64,000 bases of DNA from Porticoccus sp950063125 (lineage in GTDB: Bacteria > Pseudomonadota > Gammaproteobacteria > Pseudomonadales > Porticoccaceae), in the NCBI RefSeq assembly GCF_963973895.1, contig NZ_CAXBBF010000001.1; one strand, given 5' to 3'. Below the pieces are notes generated by a model, which saw only the letters and a program-made list of their open reading frames with translations, was not told the origin of the DNA and did no database searches. The position numbers and the translations under genes were made by a program. This document shows positions 25,230 to 33,836 of the stretch, one piece after another; within the stretch, counting starts at the first letter, position 1; each line of letters begins with the position of its first letter.

Positions 25230-27302
25230 ATGCCTCATTTTATTCGCAACACCCTCTGTCTACTGCTGTTAACACTGACATCAATAGCTCTTGCCAAGGT
25301 CAGCTACAGTCCCGAGCAACCCAAAACAGCCATTGAAATTGTCAATGAACTGACCAGCAAGCACTACAGCAAGCAGGTTCTGGATGATGGCTTATCCAAC
25401 CGTTTTCTTTCCCAATATGTCAACAATCTCGATCCAGCCAAAAGTTATCTTCTCCAGAGTGATATTGATGAATTCAAGCGCTGGGAAAACGAGCTGGACA
25501 ATATGCTCAAGAAAGGAGACCTGAGCGCCGGCTTTTATATTTTCAATCGTTACCAGGAGCGTGCCCAGTCACGCCTGCAAGCTAACATCGACTTGTTGGA
25601 AAGCGGCTTTGAGTTTGATCTCACCGAAGATGACAGCCTGAATATGGATCTGGAGCAGGCCCAATGGCCAGCGTCAGCCCAGGCTGCTGATGTTTTCTGG
25701 AAAAAACGGATCAAGGAGTCATACCTACGGCTGATTCTCAGCGACAAAGAGCCCGATGCTGCCCGCTCCCTACTGGTAAAACGTTATACCAACCTGCTAA
25801 ACCAGCTATCGCAGCGTGACAGCGAGGATATTTTCCAGATTTTCATGAACTCTCTGGCTGAATTGTACGACCCCCATACCAGTTACATGTCGCCTCGCTC
25901 CATGGAGAACTTCCGCATTGCCATGTCGCTGTCTCTGACCGGTATCGGCGCAGTGCTCCAACGAGAGGATGAAAACACCAAAGTAGTAAGGATCATTCCA
26001 GGAGGACCTGCAGACAAACAGGGGATTCTCAAGGCCGGGGATAAAATTATCAGTGTTGGACAGGGCGAAGAGGAAGGGGTCGATGTCATCGGCTGGAGAC
26101 TGGATGATGTCGTGGACATGATTCGCGGAGCCAAGGATACCATCGTCAAGCTTGAAATTATGCCGGCAGTGGGTGAAGCCGCCGGCAGCACCCGAGAAAT
26201 TGCCATTGTCAGAGACAAGATCCAGCTCGAGGAGCAAGCTGCAAAATCTGAAATTATTGAGGTGAAAAACGATTCCGGTAATTACCGTTTCGGTGTCATT
26301 ACCATCCCAACTTTTTATCTTGATGTAGAGGCCTTTTACAATAGGGATCCCGAATTCAAGAGTACCACCAAGGATGTTCAACGCCTGTTGGGCGAAATGG
26401 CCGATCAAAATATCGACGGCGTCATTCTGGACCTGCGCAATAATGGCGGCGGTTTTCTACAGGAAGCGACCACGCTGACAGACCTGTTCATTGATCCGGG
26501 TCCGATCGTGCAAGTCCGCGATGCCAATGAAGTGGTGTCACGCAATCATCGCTCACGTTACAACGCCTACTATAGAGGTCCACTAATGGTGATGACTAAC
26601 CGACTCAGTGCCTCTGCCTCAGAAATTTTTGCCGGAGCGATTCAGGACTACGAAAGGGGCTTTGTTGTTGGCGAGCAGACTTTCGGTAAGGGGACCGTTC
26701 AGATACAACTGCCGGTTCGCGAGGGGCAGTTAAAGTTGACTGAATCGAAATTTTACCGCGTTTCAGGTGAAAGCACCCAGAATCTCGGCGTAGTTCCCGA
26801 CATCGAACTGCCTGCATTTTATGATGCTGAAATCGTTGGCGAAAGCAGCGAAAAAAATGCACTTCCTTGGGACAAAATAAATGCCGTCCCCCATCGCCGC
26901 TATAACCTGACAGATCTACCCGTTGACAGATTGGTTGAACGTCACAAGTCCCGACTCAGCCAGGATCCCGACCTCCGCTACCTCAGTGATGAGCTGACAC
27001 TGATGAAAGAGCGCAGAGCACAGCAATCGATATCACTGAATGAAGAGCAACGTCGCCAAGAGGCCAAGGAGTATGATTTAACAAGGTTGGCCATTGAAAA
27101 CAAACGCCGGTCTGCAAAGGGATTAGCGCCCTATGAGACCGTCGAGGAATGGCAGGCAGAAAATTCTGTCGACGCTGACCCGGATGGGGAGATGACAATA
27201 CCGCTGCCAGAACGCGATCCACTACTCTATGAGACCGGCAATATCTTTGCCGATGTGCTGCTTATGAGTGATGCCAGGTCCATGTTGGTACAACAGCCCT
27301 GA
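25230..27302 (+). CDS. prc: Tail-specific protease Prc (Tsp)
   Basis: A periplasmic C-terminal processing protease of 690 residues. The signal peptide (cleavage after ALA, about residue 22) is followed by an N-terminal helical domain, a PDZ domain near 235-330, and the peptidase core. The Ser462, Asp473, Lys487 positions fit the E. coli triad spacing (430, 441, 455): SASASEIF, QDYERG and TFGKGTVQ. The DUF3340 tail with many Arg and Glu is at the C-terminus. E. coli Prc trims MepS and FtsI. The last codons lie in a 19-bp tandem repeat (see separate entry). Confidence 0.95.
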   Translation: MPHFIRNTLCLLLLTLTSIALAKVSYSPEQPKTAIEIVNELTSKHYSKQVLDDGLSNRFLSQYVNNLDPAKSYLLQSDIDEFKRWENELDNMLKKGDLSAGFYIFNRYQERAQSRLQANIDLLESGFEFDLTEDDSLNMDLEQAQWPASAQAADVFWKKRIKESYLRLILSDKEPDAARSLLVKRYTNLLNQLSQRDSEDIFQIFMNSLAELYDPHTSYMSPRSMENFRIAMSLSLTGIGAVLQREDENTKVVRIIPGGPADKQGILKAGDKIISVGQGEEEGVDVIGWRLDDVVDMIRGAKDTIVKLEIMPAVGEAAGSTREIAIVRDKIQLEEQAAKSEIIEVKNDSGNYRFGVITIPTFYLDVEAFYNRDPEFKSTTKDVQRLLGEMADQNIDGVILDLRNNGGGFLQEATTLTDLFIDPGPIVQVRDANEVVSRNHRSRYNAYYRGPLMVMTNRLSASASEIFAGAIQDYERGFVVGEQTFGKGTVQIQLPVREGQLKLTESKFYRVSGESTQNLGVVPDIELPAFYDAEIVGESSEKNALPWDKINAVPHRRYNLTDLPVDRLVERHKSRLSQDPDLRYLSDELTLMKERRAQQSISLNEEQRRQEAKEYDLTRLAIENKRRSAKGLAPYETVEEWQAENSVDADPDGEMTIPLPERDPLLYETGNIFADVLLMSDARSMLVQQP

Positions 27303-27348
27303 GCTGGATGAACAGCCCTGAGCTGGATGAATAGCCCTGAGCTGGATG
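27292..27348. repeat. Three tandem 19-bp repeats across the prc stop codon
   Basis: Units at 27292-27310, 27311-27329 and 27330-27348 read AACAGCCCTGAGCTGGATG; the third differs by one base (C to T at 27332). The first unit includes the prc TGA. Since 19 is not a multiple of 3, only the first copy affects coding. Confidence 0.95.
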
Positions 27349-27357
27349 TCATTCGAC

Positions 27358-27397
27358 GTTATCCATTGGCTTGAAGCCAATCAAGCGAATGGATAAC
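27358..27397. repeat. Long inverted repeat between prc and xthA
   Basis: Arms 27358-27374 and 27381-27397 pair over 17 bp with one mismatch, around a 6-nt loop. No T-run follows, so it is not a standard terminator; it could protect the 3' end of prc mRNA or be a dyad operator for xthA. Confidence 0.85.
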
Positions 27398-27478
27398 GCC
27401 AAGTTGTCAATCAAAGCCACCGGGGATTTCAACTAAAAAGCATATTCAGGACACCTGCTGTGGCCGCTGGAACAAGAC

Positions 27479-28291
27479 ATGTATATCGTTTCTTTTAACG
27501 TAAACGGGTTGCGCGCCCGCCTTCATCAGCTGAAAGCCGTTATCGACAAATATGCTCCGGATGTTATCGGCCTCCAGGAAACCAAGGTTGAAGATGCGCT
27601 GTTTCCCATCGATCAGATACAGGAAATGGGTTACGATGCAATTTATCACGGTCAGAAAGGTCACTATGGCGTTGCCCTGCTCTACCGGACACCCATCTCT
27701 GACCACATGAGGGGGCTACCTGGCAATCCGGAAGACCACCAGAGAAGGCTGATTTACGGAAAATTCGCGCTTAACAACCGTACAGTCCATGTCTATAACG
27801 GGTACTTCCCCCAGGGCGAAAACCGAAGCCACCCTCAGAAATTCCCCTGTAAAGAGCAGTTCTACAAAGACCTAACACACCATTTATCGAGCGCTCACAC
27901 CAATGGCGACCACGTCATTGTGATGGGTGATATGAACATAGCCCCTCTCGACCGCGATATTGGTATTGGCGACGAAAACCGCAAACGCTGGCTGCGCAGT
28001 GGTAAATGCTGTTTTCTGCCCGAAGAGCGGACATGGCTATTTAGCCTCCAGAACCTGGCACTGAAAGACAGTTTTGATTATTTTCATCCGGAAGAACCCA
28101 ACCGATTCAGTTGGTTCGACTACCGCAGCCGGGGGTTTGAAGCAGCACCGAAGCGTGGTCTCCGAATTGACCTTATTCTCGCCTCGGAAAACCTCCTACC
28201 TATTACCACGGATGCCGGTATTGATTACCAGATCAGAGCCATGGAAAAACCCTCTGACCACTGCCCAATCTGGTTGTCTCTCGAGCCCTGA
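27479..28291 (+). CDS. xthA: Exodeoxyribonuclease III (AP endonuclease)
   Basis: Cuts DNA at abasic sites and has 3'-5' exonuclease activity in base-excision repair. The 270 residues align end to end with E. coli XthA: Glu34 in QETK, Asp151 and Asn153 in GDMNIAP, Asp231 in RIDLIL and His261 in PSDHCPIW form the metal and catalytic site. GGAA lies about seven bases before the ATG. Preceded by the long dyad after prc. Confidence 0.96.
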   Translation: MYIVSFNVNGLRARLHQLKAVIDKYAPDVIGLQETKVEDALFPIDQIQEMGYDAIYHGQKGHYGVALLYRTPISDHMRGLPGNPEDHQRRLIYGKFALNNRTVHVYNGYFPQGENRSHPQKFPCKEQFYKDLTHHLSSAHTNGDHVIVMGDMNIAPLDRDIGIGDENRKRWLRSGKCCFLPEERTWLFSLQNLALKDSFDYFHPEEPNRFSWFDYRSRGFEAAPKRGLRIDLILASENLLPITTDAGIDYQIRAMEKPSDHCPIWLSLEP

Positions 28292-28363
28292 TGAAAAGAT
28301 CTTGTCAACCGATACCTCACCGGTACGTTCTAAGGAGCATTACTGGAAACTGGAGTACCCGGC

Positions 28364-28720
28364 ATGCAAAAATTTCCCATTATCGGCCTGCTGGCCACCT
28401 CAATCATATTTGGCATGGCGCCGGCCCTGGCCGGGGATCGCGACCACAAACCGAATTTCCGTGCTGAGCATCGGCATGAACACCCGCGCAATGATCGCGT
28501 AAGCCATCGGGACGATTATCGATATTATCAAAGGTATGACCAATACCGTGATCGCAGGTTTTATTCACACGACAACAGGCACTACAAGTACAGAAAACAC
28601 TATGGTCATTCCGGCAGGCACAAAAAAAATGATCACTATCGGAGAAGTATCTCGGATGATTACATCTACATCATTGGTGGGGCAGTGCTGTTAAATGAAA
28701 TATTGCATCACCGTCATTGA
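28364..28720 (+). CDS. Small secreted His/Tyr/Arg-rich protein
   Basis: A 118-residue protein with a clear signal peptide (cleavage after ALA near residue 23). Residues 24-92 are dominated by His, Arg, Tyr and Asp (for example HRHEHPRNDRVSHRDDYRYY), which suggests metal or polyanion binding. The C-terminus has a short hydrophobic stretch IYIIGGAVLLNEI followed by HHRH. It is not a family I can name. GGAG lies eight bases before the ATG. An ECF sigma factor gene begins 86 bases downstream on the same strand, so both may belong to one stress module. Confidence 0.65.
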   Translation: MQKFPIIGLLATSIIFGMAPALAGDRDHKPNFRAEHRHEHPRNDRVSHRDDYRYYQRYDQYRDRRFYSHDNRHYKYRKHYGHSGRHKKNDHYRRSISDDYIYIIGGAVLLNEILHHRH

Positions 28721-28806
28721 CAGAGCGCCAGTTGTCCATATTGCTGACCTTATTGGATAATCCAACAGGTAACGACAAAAGGAACGGGACCCTGACACAG
28801 CAATCT

Positions 28807-29343
28807 ATGGAAAACTTTTTGTCGTCGGTAGAGCGCAGGGCCTACGCCATCGCAGTAACCTCCCTTACCGACAGGGAGGATGCGCTGGATATTGTGCAGG
28901 AGGCCATGACCCAGCTGGTGGTCAGCTATGCGCATAAGCCATACGGCGAATGGCGCCCGTTGTTTTATCGAATATTACAAAGCAAAATCAATGACTTGCA
29001 CCGTAAAAGAAAATTTCAGAGACAGTTTAAAGGATGGCTTTCCCACTTCAGGGACAAACAGGGCGACGAGACCGAAGAAGACCCTATCGAAGCTGTTGCA
29101 GGGCCTGACAGTACAACGCCGCATACACGGCATGAGCGCGAGCGCCAGATAAGCGTTTTGAAAGAGGCGTTGACCCGCCTTCCCCCTCGTCAACAACAGG
29201 TTTTTATGTTGCGCTGCTGGGAAGGCCTCAGCACAAAAGAAACAGCAATAGCCATGAAGTGCAGTGAGGGCAGCGTTAAAACCCATTATTCCCGGGCATT
29301 AATCAAGCTTCGGGACACACTGGGAGATTATTGGTATGACTGA
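28807..29343 (+). CDS. ECF-type RNA polymerase sigma factor
   Basis: A 178-residue extracytoplasmic-function sigma factor with a sigma-2 domain at about 8-70 (DREDALDIVQEAM, FYRILQSKINDLHRK) and a sigma-4 domain at about 115-170 (LPPRQQQVFMLRCWEGLSTKETA, GSVKTHYSRALIKL). The ATG at 28807 suits the family N-terminus; an upstream TTG at 28717 would add 30 unsupported residues. The stop overlaps the start of the next gene by 8 bases, so the two are translated together. No classical anti-sigma is beside it; the next, small membrane protein is the candidate. Confidence 0.88.
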   Translation: MENFLSSVERRAYAIAVTSLTDREDALDIVQEAMTQLVVSYAHKPYGEWRPLFYRILQSKINDLHRKRKFQRQFKGWLSHFRDKQGDETEEDPIEAVAGPDSTTPHTRHERERQISVLKEALTRLPPRQQQVFMLRCWEGLSTKETAIAMKCSEGSVKTHYSRALIKLRDTLGDYWYD

Positions 29344-29665
29344 TCTAGAGAAACAACTACAGGACACCTTGCGTCACTCTGAAAACGGGCTTGACGCTGC
29401 AACAGCCCGTCGCCTTGTGGCAGCAAGAAACACGGCTCTCAATGCGGTCAATCAGCACAAGTGGCCAAGGGTTTTTATCCCGGTTGTCAGCATGGCAGCA
29501 ATCTCCCTGGTAGCAGTGATATTGGTGTTCTCACCACCCACACAAAATCTGCAGCAAAATAGCTCCCCTCAAGAAGAGTTGATGCTCAGTGAAGAAATCG
29601 ATCTTTACGAAGATATGGAATTCTATTCCTGGCTGGCCAGCGACACGTCCAATCTGAAGGGCTGA
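29336..29665 (+). CDS. Small single-span membrane protein, candidate anti-sigma factor
   Basis: A 109-residue protein with a cytoplasmic N-terminus of about 43 residues, one helix at about 44-66, and a short acidic periplasmic tail ending in EEIDLYEDMEFYSWLAS. Similar short proteins often follow ECF sigma genes. The ATG overlaps the sigma stop, and a DUF3106 gene follows after 3 bases. Topology and position fit an anti-sigma role, but no zinc-finger anti-sigma motif (HxxxCxxC) is present. Inference only. Confidence 0.7.
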   Translation: MTDLEKQLQDTLRHSENGLDAATARRLVAARNTALNAVNQHKWPRVFIPVVSMAAISLVAVILVFSPPTQNLQQNSSPQEELMLSEEIDLYEDMEFYSWLASDTSNLKG

Positions 29666-29668
29666 TAC

Positions 29669-30142
29669 ATGTATAAAAGCATATTCTATCGCGGTTATTT
29701 TTTACGAGCTGTGTTCACCTTTGTCCTGATTTGGACCTGCTCACTGCCTGGACAGGCCTACCAGGGTGAATCTTTTGTCCCGGCCAATAGCCATCTCAGT
29801 CAGGTCAAAAATCCCTTCGAGGCTACCGCAAGCCATCCTCATTATGCTGAAAAAGACAAAGTTCACCCTTCCAAACACCACAAGAAGGACTGGAAGCATC
29901 GTTATGAATCGATGACGCCTGCAGAGAGAGAAAAACTGGAGAAACGACGTGAGTATTTTAAATCACTTTCGCCGGAAGAGCGCCAACGCATCCATCAGGC
30001 ACGTGAAAAATTTCGTAGCCTGCCCCCTGAGAAACGGGAAGCGTTAAAAGAACAATGGCGCAGCATGTCACCTGAACAGCGAAAGGAATTCCACAGAAAG
30101 ATTGGTCGGGATGGCAACTTCTCAGAAAAAAACAGGGACTAA
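29669..30142 (+). CDS. Secreted DUF3106 protein with SPEER repeats
   Basis: A 157-residue protein with an N-terminal signal or anchor (hydrophobic 12-28) and a His/Lys-rich linker (HPSKHHKKDWKHR). Residues 87-150 contain about four tandem copies of a 17-20-residue helical unit, (S/T)P-x-x-(K/R)E-x-(F/L), as in MTPAEREKLEKRREYF, LSPEERQRIHQAREKF, LPPEKREALKEQW and MSPEQRKEFHRKI. This is the DUF3106 pattern and is charged and coiled-coil-like. Function unknown. Third gene of the sigma-factor operon; its stop lies in the terminator arm. Confidence 0.8.
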   Translation: MYKSIFYRGYFLRAVFTFVLIWTCSLPGQAYQGESFVPANSHLSQVKNPFEATASHPHYAEKDKVHPSKHHKKDWKHRYESMTPAEREKLEKRREYFKSLSPEERQRIHQAREKFRSLPPEKREALKEQWRSMSPEQRKEFHRKIGRDGNFSEKNRD

Positions 30143-30168
30143 AAAACCGGCCAGAAGACCGGTTTTTT
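30141..30168. terminator. Bidirectional terminator, sigma module / etfA
   Basis: Arms AAAAAACCGG (30141-30150) and CCGGTTTTTT (30159-30168) with an 8-nt loop. T-runs on both strands serve both convergent units. Confidence 0.88.
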
Positions 30169-30185
30169 TACAGTTTACCCATCAC

Positions 30186-31115
30186 TCAGAGCTGCGCTTC
30201 AATGGCGGGAATCAGCTCAAACAAATCACCGACCAGACCATAATCTGCCACTTGGAAAATAGGTGCCTCCGGATCTTTGTTAATCGCTACAATGACTTTG
30301 CTATCTTTCATACCTGCCAGATGCTGAATCGCGCCTGAAATACCAACGGCAATATACAGGTCCGGTGCAACAATTTTACCTGTCTGGCCCACCTGCATAT
30401 CATTTGGCACGAAGCCGGCATCCACTGCTGCACGGGATGCTCCCATTGCCGCACCCAGCTTGTCGACCAGCTTTTCCAGCATAGCGAAACCCTCGCTACT
30501 GCCCATGCCACGACCACCGGCAACCACGACCCGGGCAGAGGTCAATTCCGGGCGCTCGGAAACGGCCAGCTCCTGGCCTACAAAGGTACATGTATCCTGG
30601 TTGTGTACACTGGAAATCTGTTCAATGGTGGCACTGCCTCCCTCTGCCGCAGCCGCCTCAAAAGCCGTGGAGCGCACAGTGAGCACCTTAACTTCATCGC
30701 TGCTTTGCACTGTCGCGATGACATTGCCCGCATACACTGGCCGCTTGAAGGTGTCCGGGCTTATTACCTCGCTGATATCTGAAATAGCCTGCATATCAAG
30801 CAGAGCAGCCACTCGCGGCATCAGATTTTTTCCAGTCGTGCTGGCTGGCGCCAGGACATGACTGAAACCCTCGGCAAGCTCGGCAACCAGGGGGGCCATA
30901 TTCTCGGCCAGGTGATGACTATAGACCGGATTGTCAGCCAGCAGCACTTTTTTGATACCAGACACCTTTGACAGTGTGTCAGCCACGCCGGCGCAATTGG
31001 AGCCCGCCACCAATACGACAATATCACCACCAATCGCCTGCGCCGCGCTGACACTGTTCAGCGTCGAAAGCCTAAGATCACTGTTATCATGTTCAGCAAT
31101 AATCAGAATACTCAT
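30186..31115 (-). CDS. etfA: Electron transfer flavoprotein alpha subunit
   Basis: Large subunit of the FAD-containing ETF that carries electrons from acyl-CoA and other dehydrogenases to ETF-QO. The 309-residue protein has the C-terminal FAD signature: AVGISGAIQHLAGMKDSKVI and AINKDPEAPIFQVADYGLV. VVAGGRGMGSSEGF is the other conserved loop. Its ATG overlaps the etfB stop as TGATG, so translation is coupled. Cytoplasmic. Confidence 0.96.
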   Translation of the reverse strand: MSILIIAEHDNSDLRLSTLNSVSAAQAIGGDIVVLVAGSNCAGVADTLSKVSGIKKVLLADNPVYSHHLAENMAPLVAELAEGFSHVLAPASTTGKNLMPRVAALLDMQAISDISEVISPDTFKRPVYAGNVIATVQSSDEVKVLTVRSTAFEAAAAEGGSATIEQISSVHNQDTCTFVGQELAVSERPELTSARVVVAGGRGMGSSEGFAMLEKLVDKLGAAMGASRAAVDAGFVPNDMQVGQTGKIVAPDLYIAVGISGAIQHLAGMKDSKVIVAINKDPEAPIFQVADYGLVGDLFELIPAIEAQL

Positions 31116-31867
31116 CAGATCACCTTCGCTTCATTTTTCAGTTTGTCCATCAACTCCTCAACACCGGCCACTTTAATACCCGCCGCTCGCTGCGCAGGCA
31201 GTTCAACCTTTAGCAGCTTAACGCGCGGCGAAATGGAAACACCCAGCTCATCCGGGGTCGAAGTATCCAGAGGTTTCTTTTTGGCCTTCATAATATTGGG
31301 GAGAGAGGCATAGCGCGGTTCATTTAAGCGCAGATCGGCAGTCACAATTGCCGGCAAGGTAAGCGCCAGTGTTTGTAACCCGCCATCAATCTCACGGGTA
31401 ACCGTCGCCTTATTGTCACCCGTCAGCTCAAGTTTTGATGCAAAGGTGCCCTGAGGGTACCCAGTCAGCGCCGCGAGCATTTGCCCGGTCTGATTATTAT
31501 CACCGTCAATGGACTGTTTACCCATCAGAACAAGGTCCGGTTGTTCGCGATCACACAACACTTTCAGACACTTGGCGATGGCCAAGGGCTCGAGCACATC
31601 TTCTGTAACAACCAACAGAGCTCTGTCTGCGCCCAGTGCCAGTGCCGTACGCAACTGTTCCTGAGCCTGTTGAGGCCCTATTGAAACGACAACAATTTCA
31701 TTGACAAGGCCCTGCTCCTTGAGACGTACTGCCTCCTCCACAGCAATTTCGCAGAAAGGATTAATCGACATTTTGACATTATTGAGATCAACGTCGGTAG
31801 CATCGGCTCGGGGTCTCACCTTGACGTTGTAGTCCACCACGCGCTTGATAGCGACAAGTACTTTCAT
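31115..31867 (-). CDS. etfB: Electron transfer flavoprotein beta subunit
   Basis: Small ETF subunit, 250 residues, with AMP-binding. MKVLVAIKRVVDYNVKVRPR at the start and MLAALTGYPQGTFASKLEL match the family, and the ETF-beta signature is around VTREIDGGLQTLALTLPAIVT. Start at 31867 with AAGGG six bases upstream; an ATG seven codons earlier is less likely. First gene of etfBA, and divergent from ETF-QO, so the three electron-transfer genes share one intergenic control region. Confidence 0.96.
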   Translation of the reverse strand: MKVLVAIKRVVDYNVKVRPRADATDVDLNNVKMSINPFCEIAVEEAVRLKEQGLVNEIVVVSIGPQQAQEQLRTALALGADRALLVVTEDVLEPLAIAKCLKVLCDREQPDLVLMGKQSIDGDNNQTGQMLAALTGYPQGTFASKLELTGDNKATVTREIDGGLQTLALTLPAIVTADLRLNEPRYASLPNIMKAKKKPLDTSTPDELGVSISPRVKLLKVELPAQRAAGIKVAGVEELMDKLKNEAKVI

Positions 31868-31891
31868 GGAATACCCTTTGAAATTCATTGG

Positions 31892-31911
31892 TTAGCATTG
31901 AGGGGTGCTAA
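31892..31911. promoter_or_regulatory. Candidate operator in the etfB leader
   Basis: Inverted repeat TTAGCA (31892-31897) N8 TGCTAA (31906-31911), 24 bases upstream of the etfB ATG. A weak -35/-10 pair (TTGATT, 17 bases, CATGAT) lies just upstream on the minus strand, so the dyad would overlie the transcription start, as a repressor site does. Arms are seen; binding is inferred. Confidence 0.45.
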
Positions 31912-32089
31912 TCATGCCGCCACCATCAAGCCAAATCAAGGCAAAGGGCGGTTTTCAGACAATCAATTACTGACCTCATGGTACTGACTGGCGGGTCCTA
32001 AATCTGCATGGCACCACGGGTCTATACAGGCTAAAATTCACACCTTCCCCACACTGGACATGACAGACTGAAACCCTATGGAGAATGCT

Positions 32090-33730
32090 GTGGAACGTGA
32101 ATTTATGGATTACGACATCGTTATTGTCGGGGCCGGGCCAGCGGGCTTATCCGCTGCCTGTCGCTTGAAGCAGATCAACCCCGACCTGTCTGTTGTGGTT
32201 CTTGAAAAAGGCTCGGAAGTCGGCGCCCACATTCTTTCGGGTGCCGTCATGGAGCCAACGGCCCTGAATGAACTGTTTCCGGACTGGAAAACGCTCGGCG
32301 CACCGCTCATCACAGAGGTTCGTCAGGACAACATTTACGTATTCAACAAAACCCGGGGAATAAAGGTTCCATCCCTGTTTGTGCCTAAAACCATGCACAA
32401 TGCCGGTAATTACATTGTCAGTCTTGGTAATTTCTGTCGCTGGCTGGCTGAGCAGGCCGAACAGCTTGGCGTAGAGATTTTCCCCGGTTTCGCTGCAGCC
32501 GAAGTACTCTACGACGACAAAAATAACGTTCGCGGCGTTGTCACCGGCGACATGGGTGTTGCGGCCGATGGCAGCCATAAAGCGGACTACACCCCCGGCA
32601 TGGAACTGCGGGGCAAATACACTTTTTTTGCCGAAGGATGCCGGGGCCACCTTGGCAAACAGCTCATTGAGCAGTTTTCCCTCGATGACAACGCCCTGCA
32701 GCCACAACACTACGGCATCGGCATCAAGGAACTCTGGCAGATACCGCCAGAGAAACATTACCCGGGGCTTGTGGTGCACAGTGCGGGCTGGCCTCTGAGT
32801 GAAACAGGCTCCTCGGGCGGCGGCTTTCTATACCATATGGAAGACAATCTCGTCGCGGTCGGCCTGACGATCGACCTCTCCTATTCCAACCCGCATCTCA
32901 GTCCATTTGATGAATTCCAGCGCTATAAACAACACCCTGTCATCAGACAATATCTGGAGGGGGGAGAAAGAGTGTCCTACGGTGCTCGGGCTCTGGTTAA
33001 AGGTGGCATGCAATCTCTGCCCAAAATGACCTTCAGTGGTGGGGTTTTGTTGGGAGATAACGCCGGTACGCTCAATTTTGCAAAAATCAAGGGTATCCAT
33101 TGTGCGATGAAAACCGGCATGATCGCTGCAGAAAGTGCTGCAGAGGCCATTGCAAACAACAGGCAACAGGATGAGCTGACGGCCTTCAACAGCAGCTATC
33201 AGTCCAGCTGGGCTTATCAGGAACTGCACAGGCACCGCAATTTTGGCCCCGCACAACACAAATGGGGCAATATTATCGGCTCGGCCTATGCTTTTATCGA
33301 TATCAATATTTTCAATGGTCATCTGCCCTGGACACTCACCGATCCCAAACCGGATCATGCCAGGCTCAAGCCAGCCTCGGAGTCAAAAAAAATTGACTAC
33401 CCAAAACCGGATAACAGGCTCACCTTCGACAAACTGTCCTCGGTATTTATATCCAACACCAATCACGAAGAGGCACAACCCTGTCACTTGAAATTGGTAA
33501 ATCCTGAGATACCGATCAGCCACAATCTGCCTCTCTATGATGAACCTGCTCAGCGCTATTGCCCCGCTGGAGTTTATGAAGTCGTTGAGGAAGCAGGGGG
33601 AGAAAAGCGTTTTCAGATCAATGCACAGAACTGTGTGCACTGTAAAACCTGCGATATCAAGGATCCCAGTCAGAATATTATATGGGTTACACCCGAGGGT
33701 GGCGGCGGACCAAACTACCCGAATATGTAA
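32090..33730 (+). CDS. Electron transfer flavoprotein-ubiquinone oxidoreductase
   Basis: Takes electrons from ETF and reduces ubiquinone at the inner membrane; contains FAD and one [4Fe-4S] cluster. The roughly 546-residue protein begins with a GAGPAGLSAACRL Rossmann motif. C-terminal cysteines in YCPAGVYE and NCVHCKTCDIKDP are the cluster ligands. The GTG at 32090 has GGAG six bases upstream and matches the start in Pseudomonas; an ATG at 32078 lies inside that ribosome site and has none of its own. Divergent from etfBA. Confidence 0.95.
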   Translation: MEREFMDYDIVIVGAGPAGLSAACRLKQINPDLSVVVLEKGSEVGAHILSGAVMEPTALNELFPDWKTLGAPLITEVRQDNIYVFNKTRGIKVPSLFVPKTMHNAGNYIVSLGNFCRWLAEQAEQLGVEIFPGFAAAEVLYDDKNNVRGVVTGDMGVAADGSHKADYTPGMELRGKYTFFAEGCRGHLGKQLIEQFSLDDNALQPQHYGIGIKELWQIPPEKHYPGLVVHSAGWPLSETGSSGGGFLYHMEDNLVAVGLTIDLSYSNPHLSPFDEFQRYKQHPVIRQYLEGGERVSYGARALVKGGMQSLPKMTFSGGVLLGDNAGTLNFAKIKGIHCAMKTGMIAAESAAEAIANNRQQDELTAFNSSYQSSWAYQELHRHRNFGPAQHKWGNIIGSAYAFIDINIFNGHLPWTLTDPKPDHARLKPASESKKIDYPKPDNRLTFDKLSSVFISNTNHEEAQPCHLKLVNPEIPISHNLPLYDEPAQRYCPAGVYEVVEEAGGEKRFQINAQNCVHCKTCDIKDPSQNIIWVTPEGGGGPNYPNM

Positions 33731-33836
33731 ATATAAATCAAGTAGTTATCTGGTGAAGTTAATCAATTATCTTGATTTTTATGACCACAGGACAGGGACA
33801 GTTGTTACCCTGGAGTTGCATAGGCTTGTGCCGCAC

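Noticed and set aside
27358..27397. Intrinsic terminator of prc
   Set aside because: No T-run on the plus strand after the stem.
28717..28806. 30-residue N-terminal extension of the ECF sigma factor from a TTG codon
   Set aside because: Family N-terminus begins at the ATG at 28807 and the extension has no features.
31892..31911. CIRCE element (TTAGCACTC-N9-GAGTGCTAA)
   Set aside because: Outer six bases agree, but the spacing is 8 instead of 15 between those halves and the inner bases do not match; it also lies before etfB rather than a chaperone gene.
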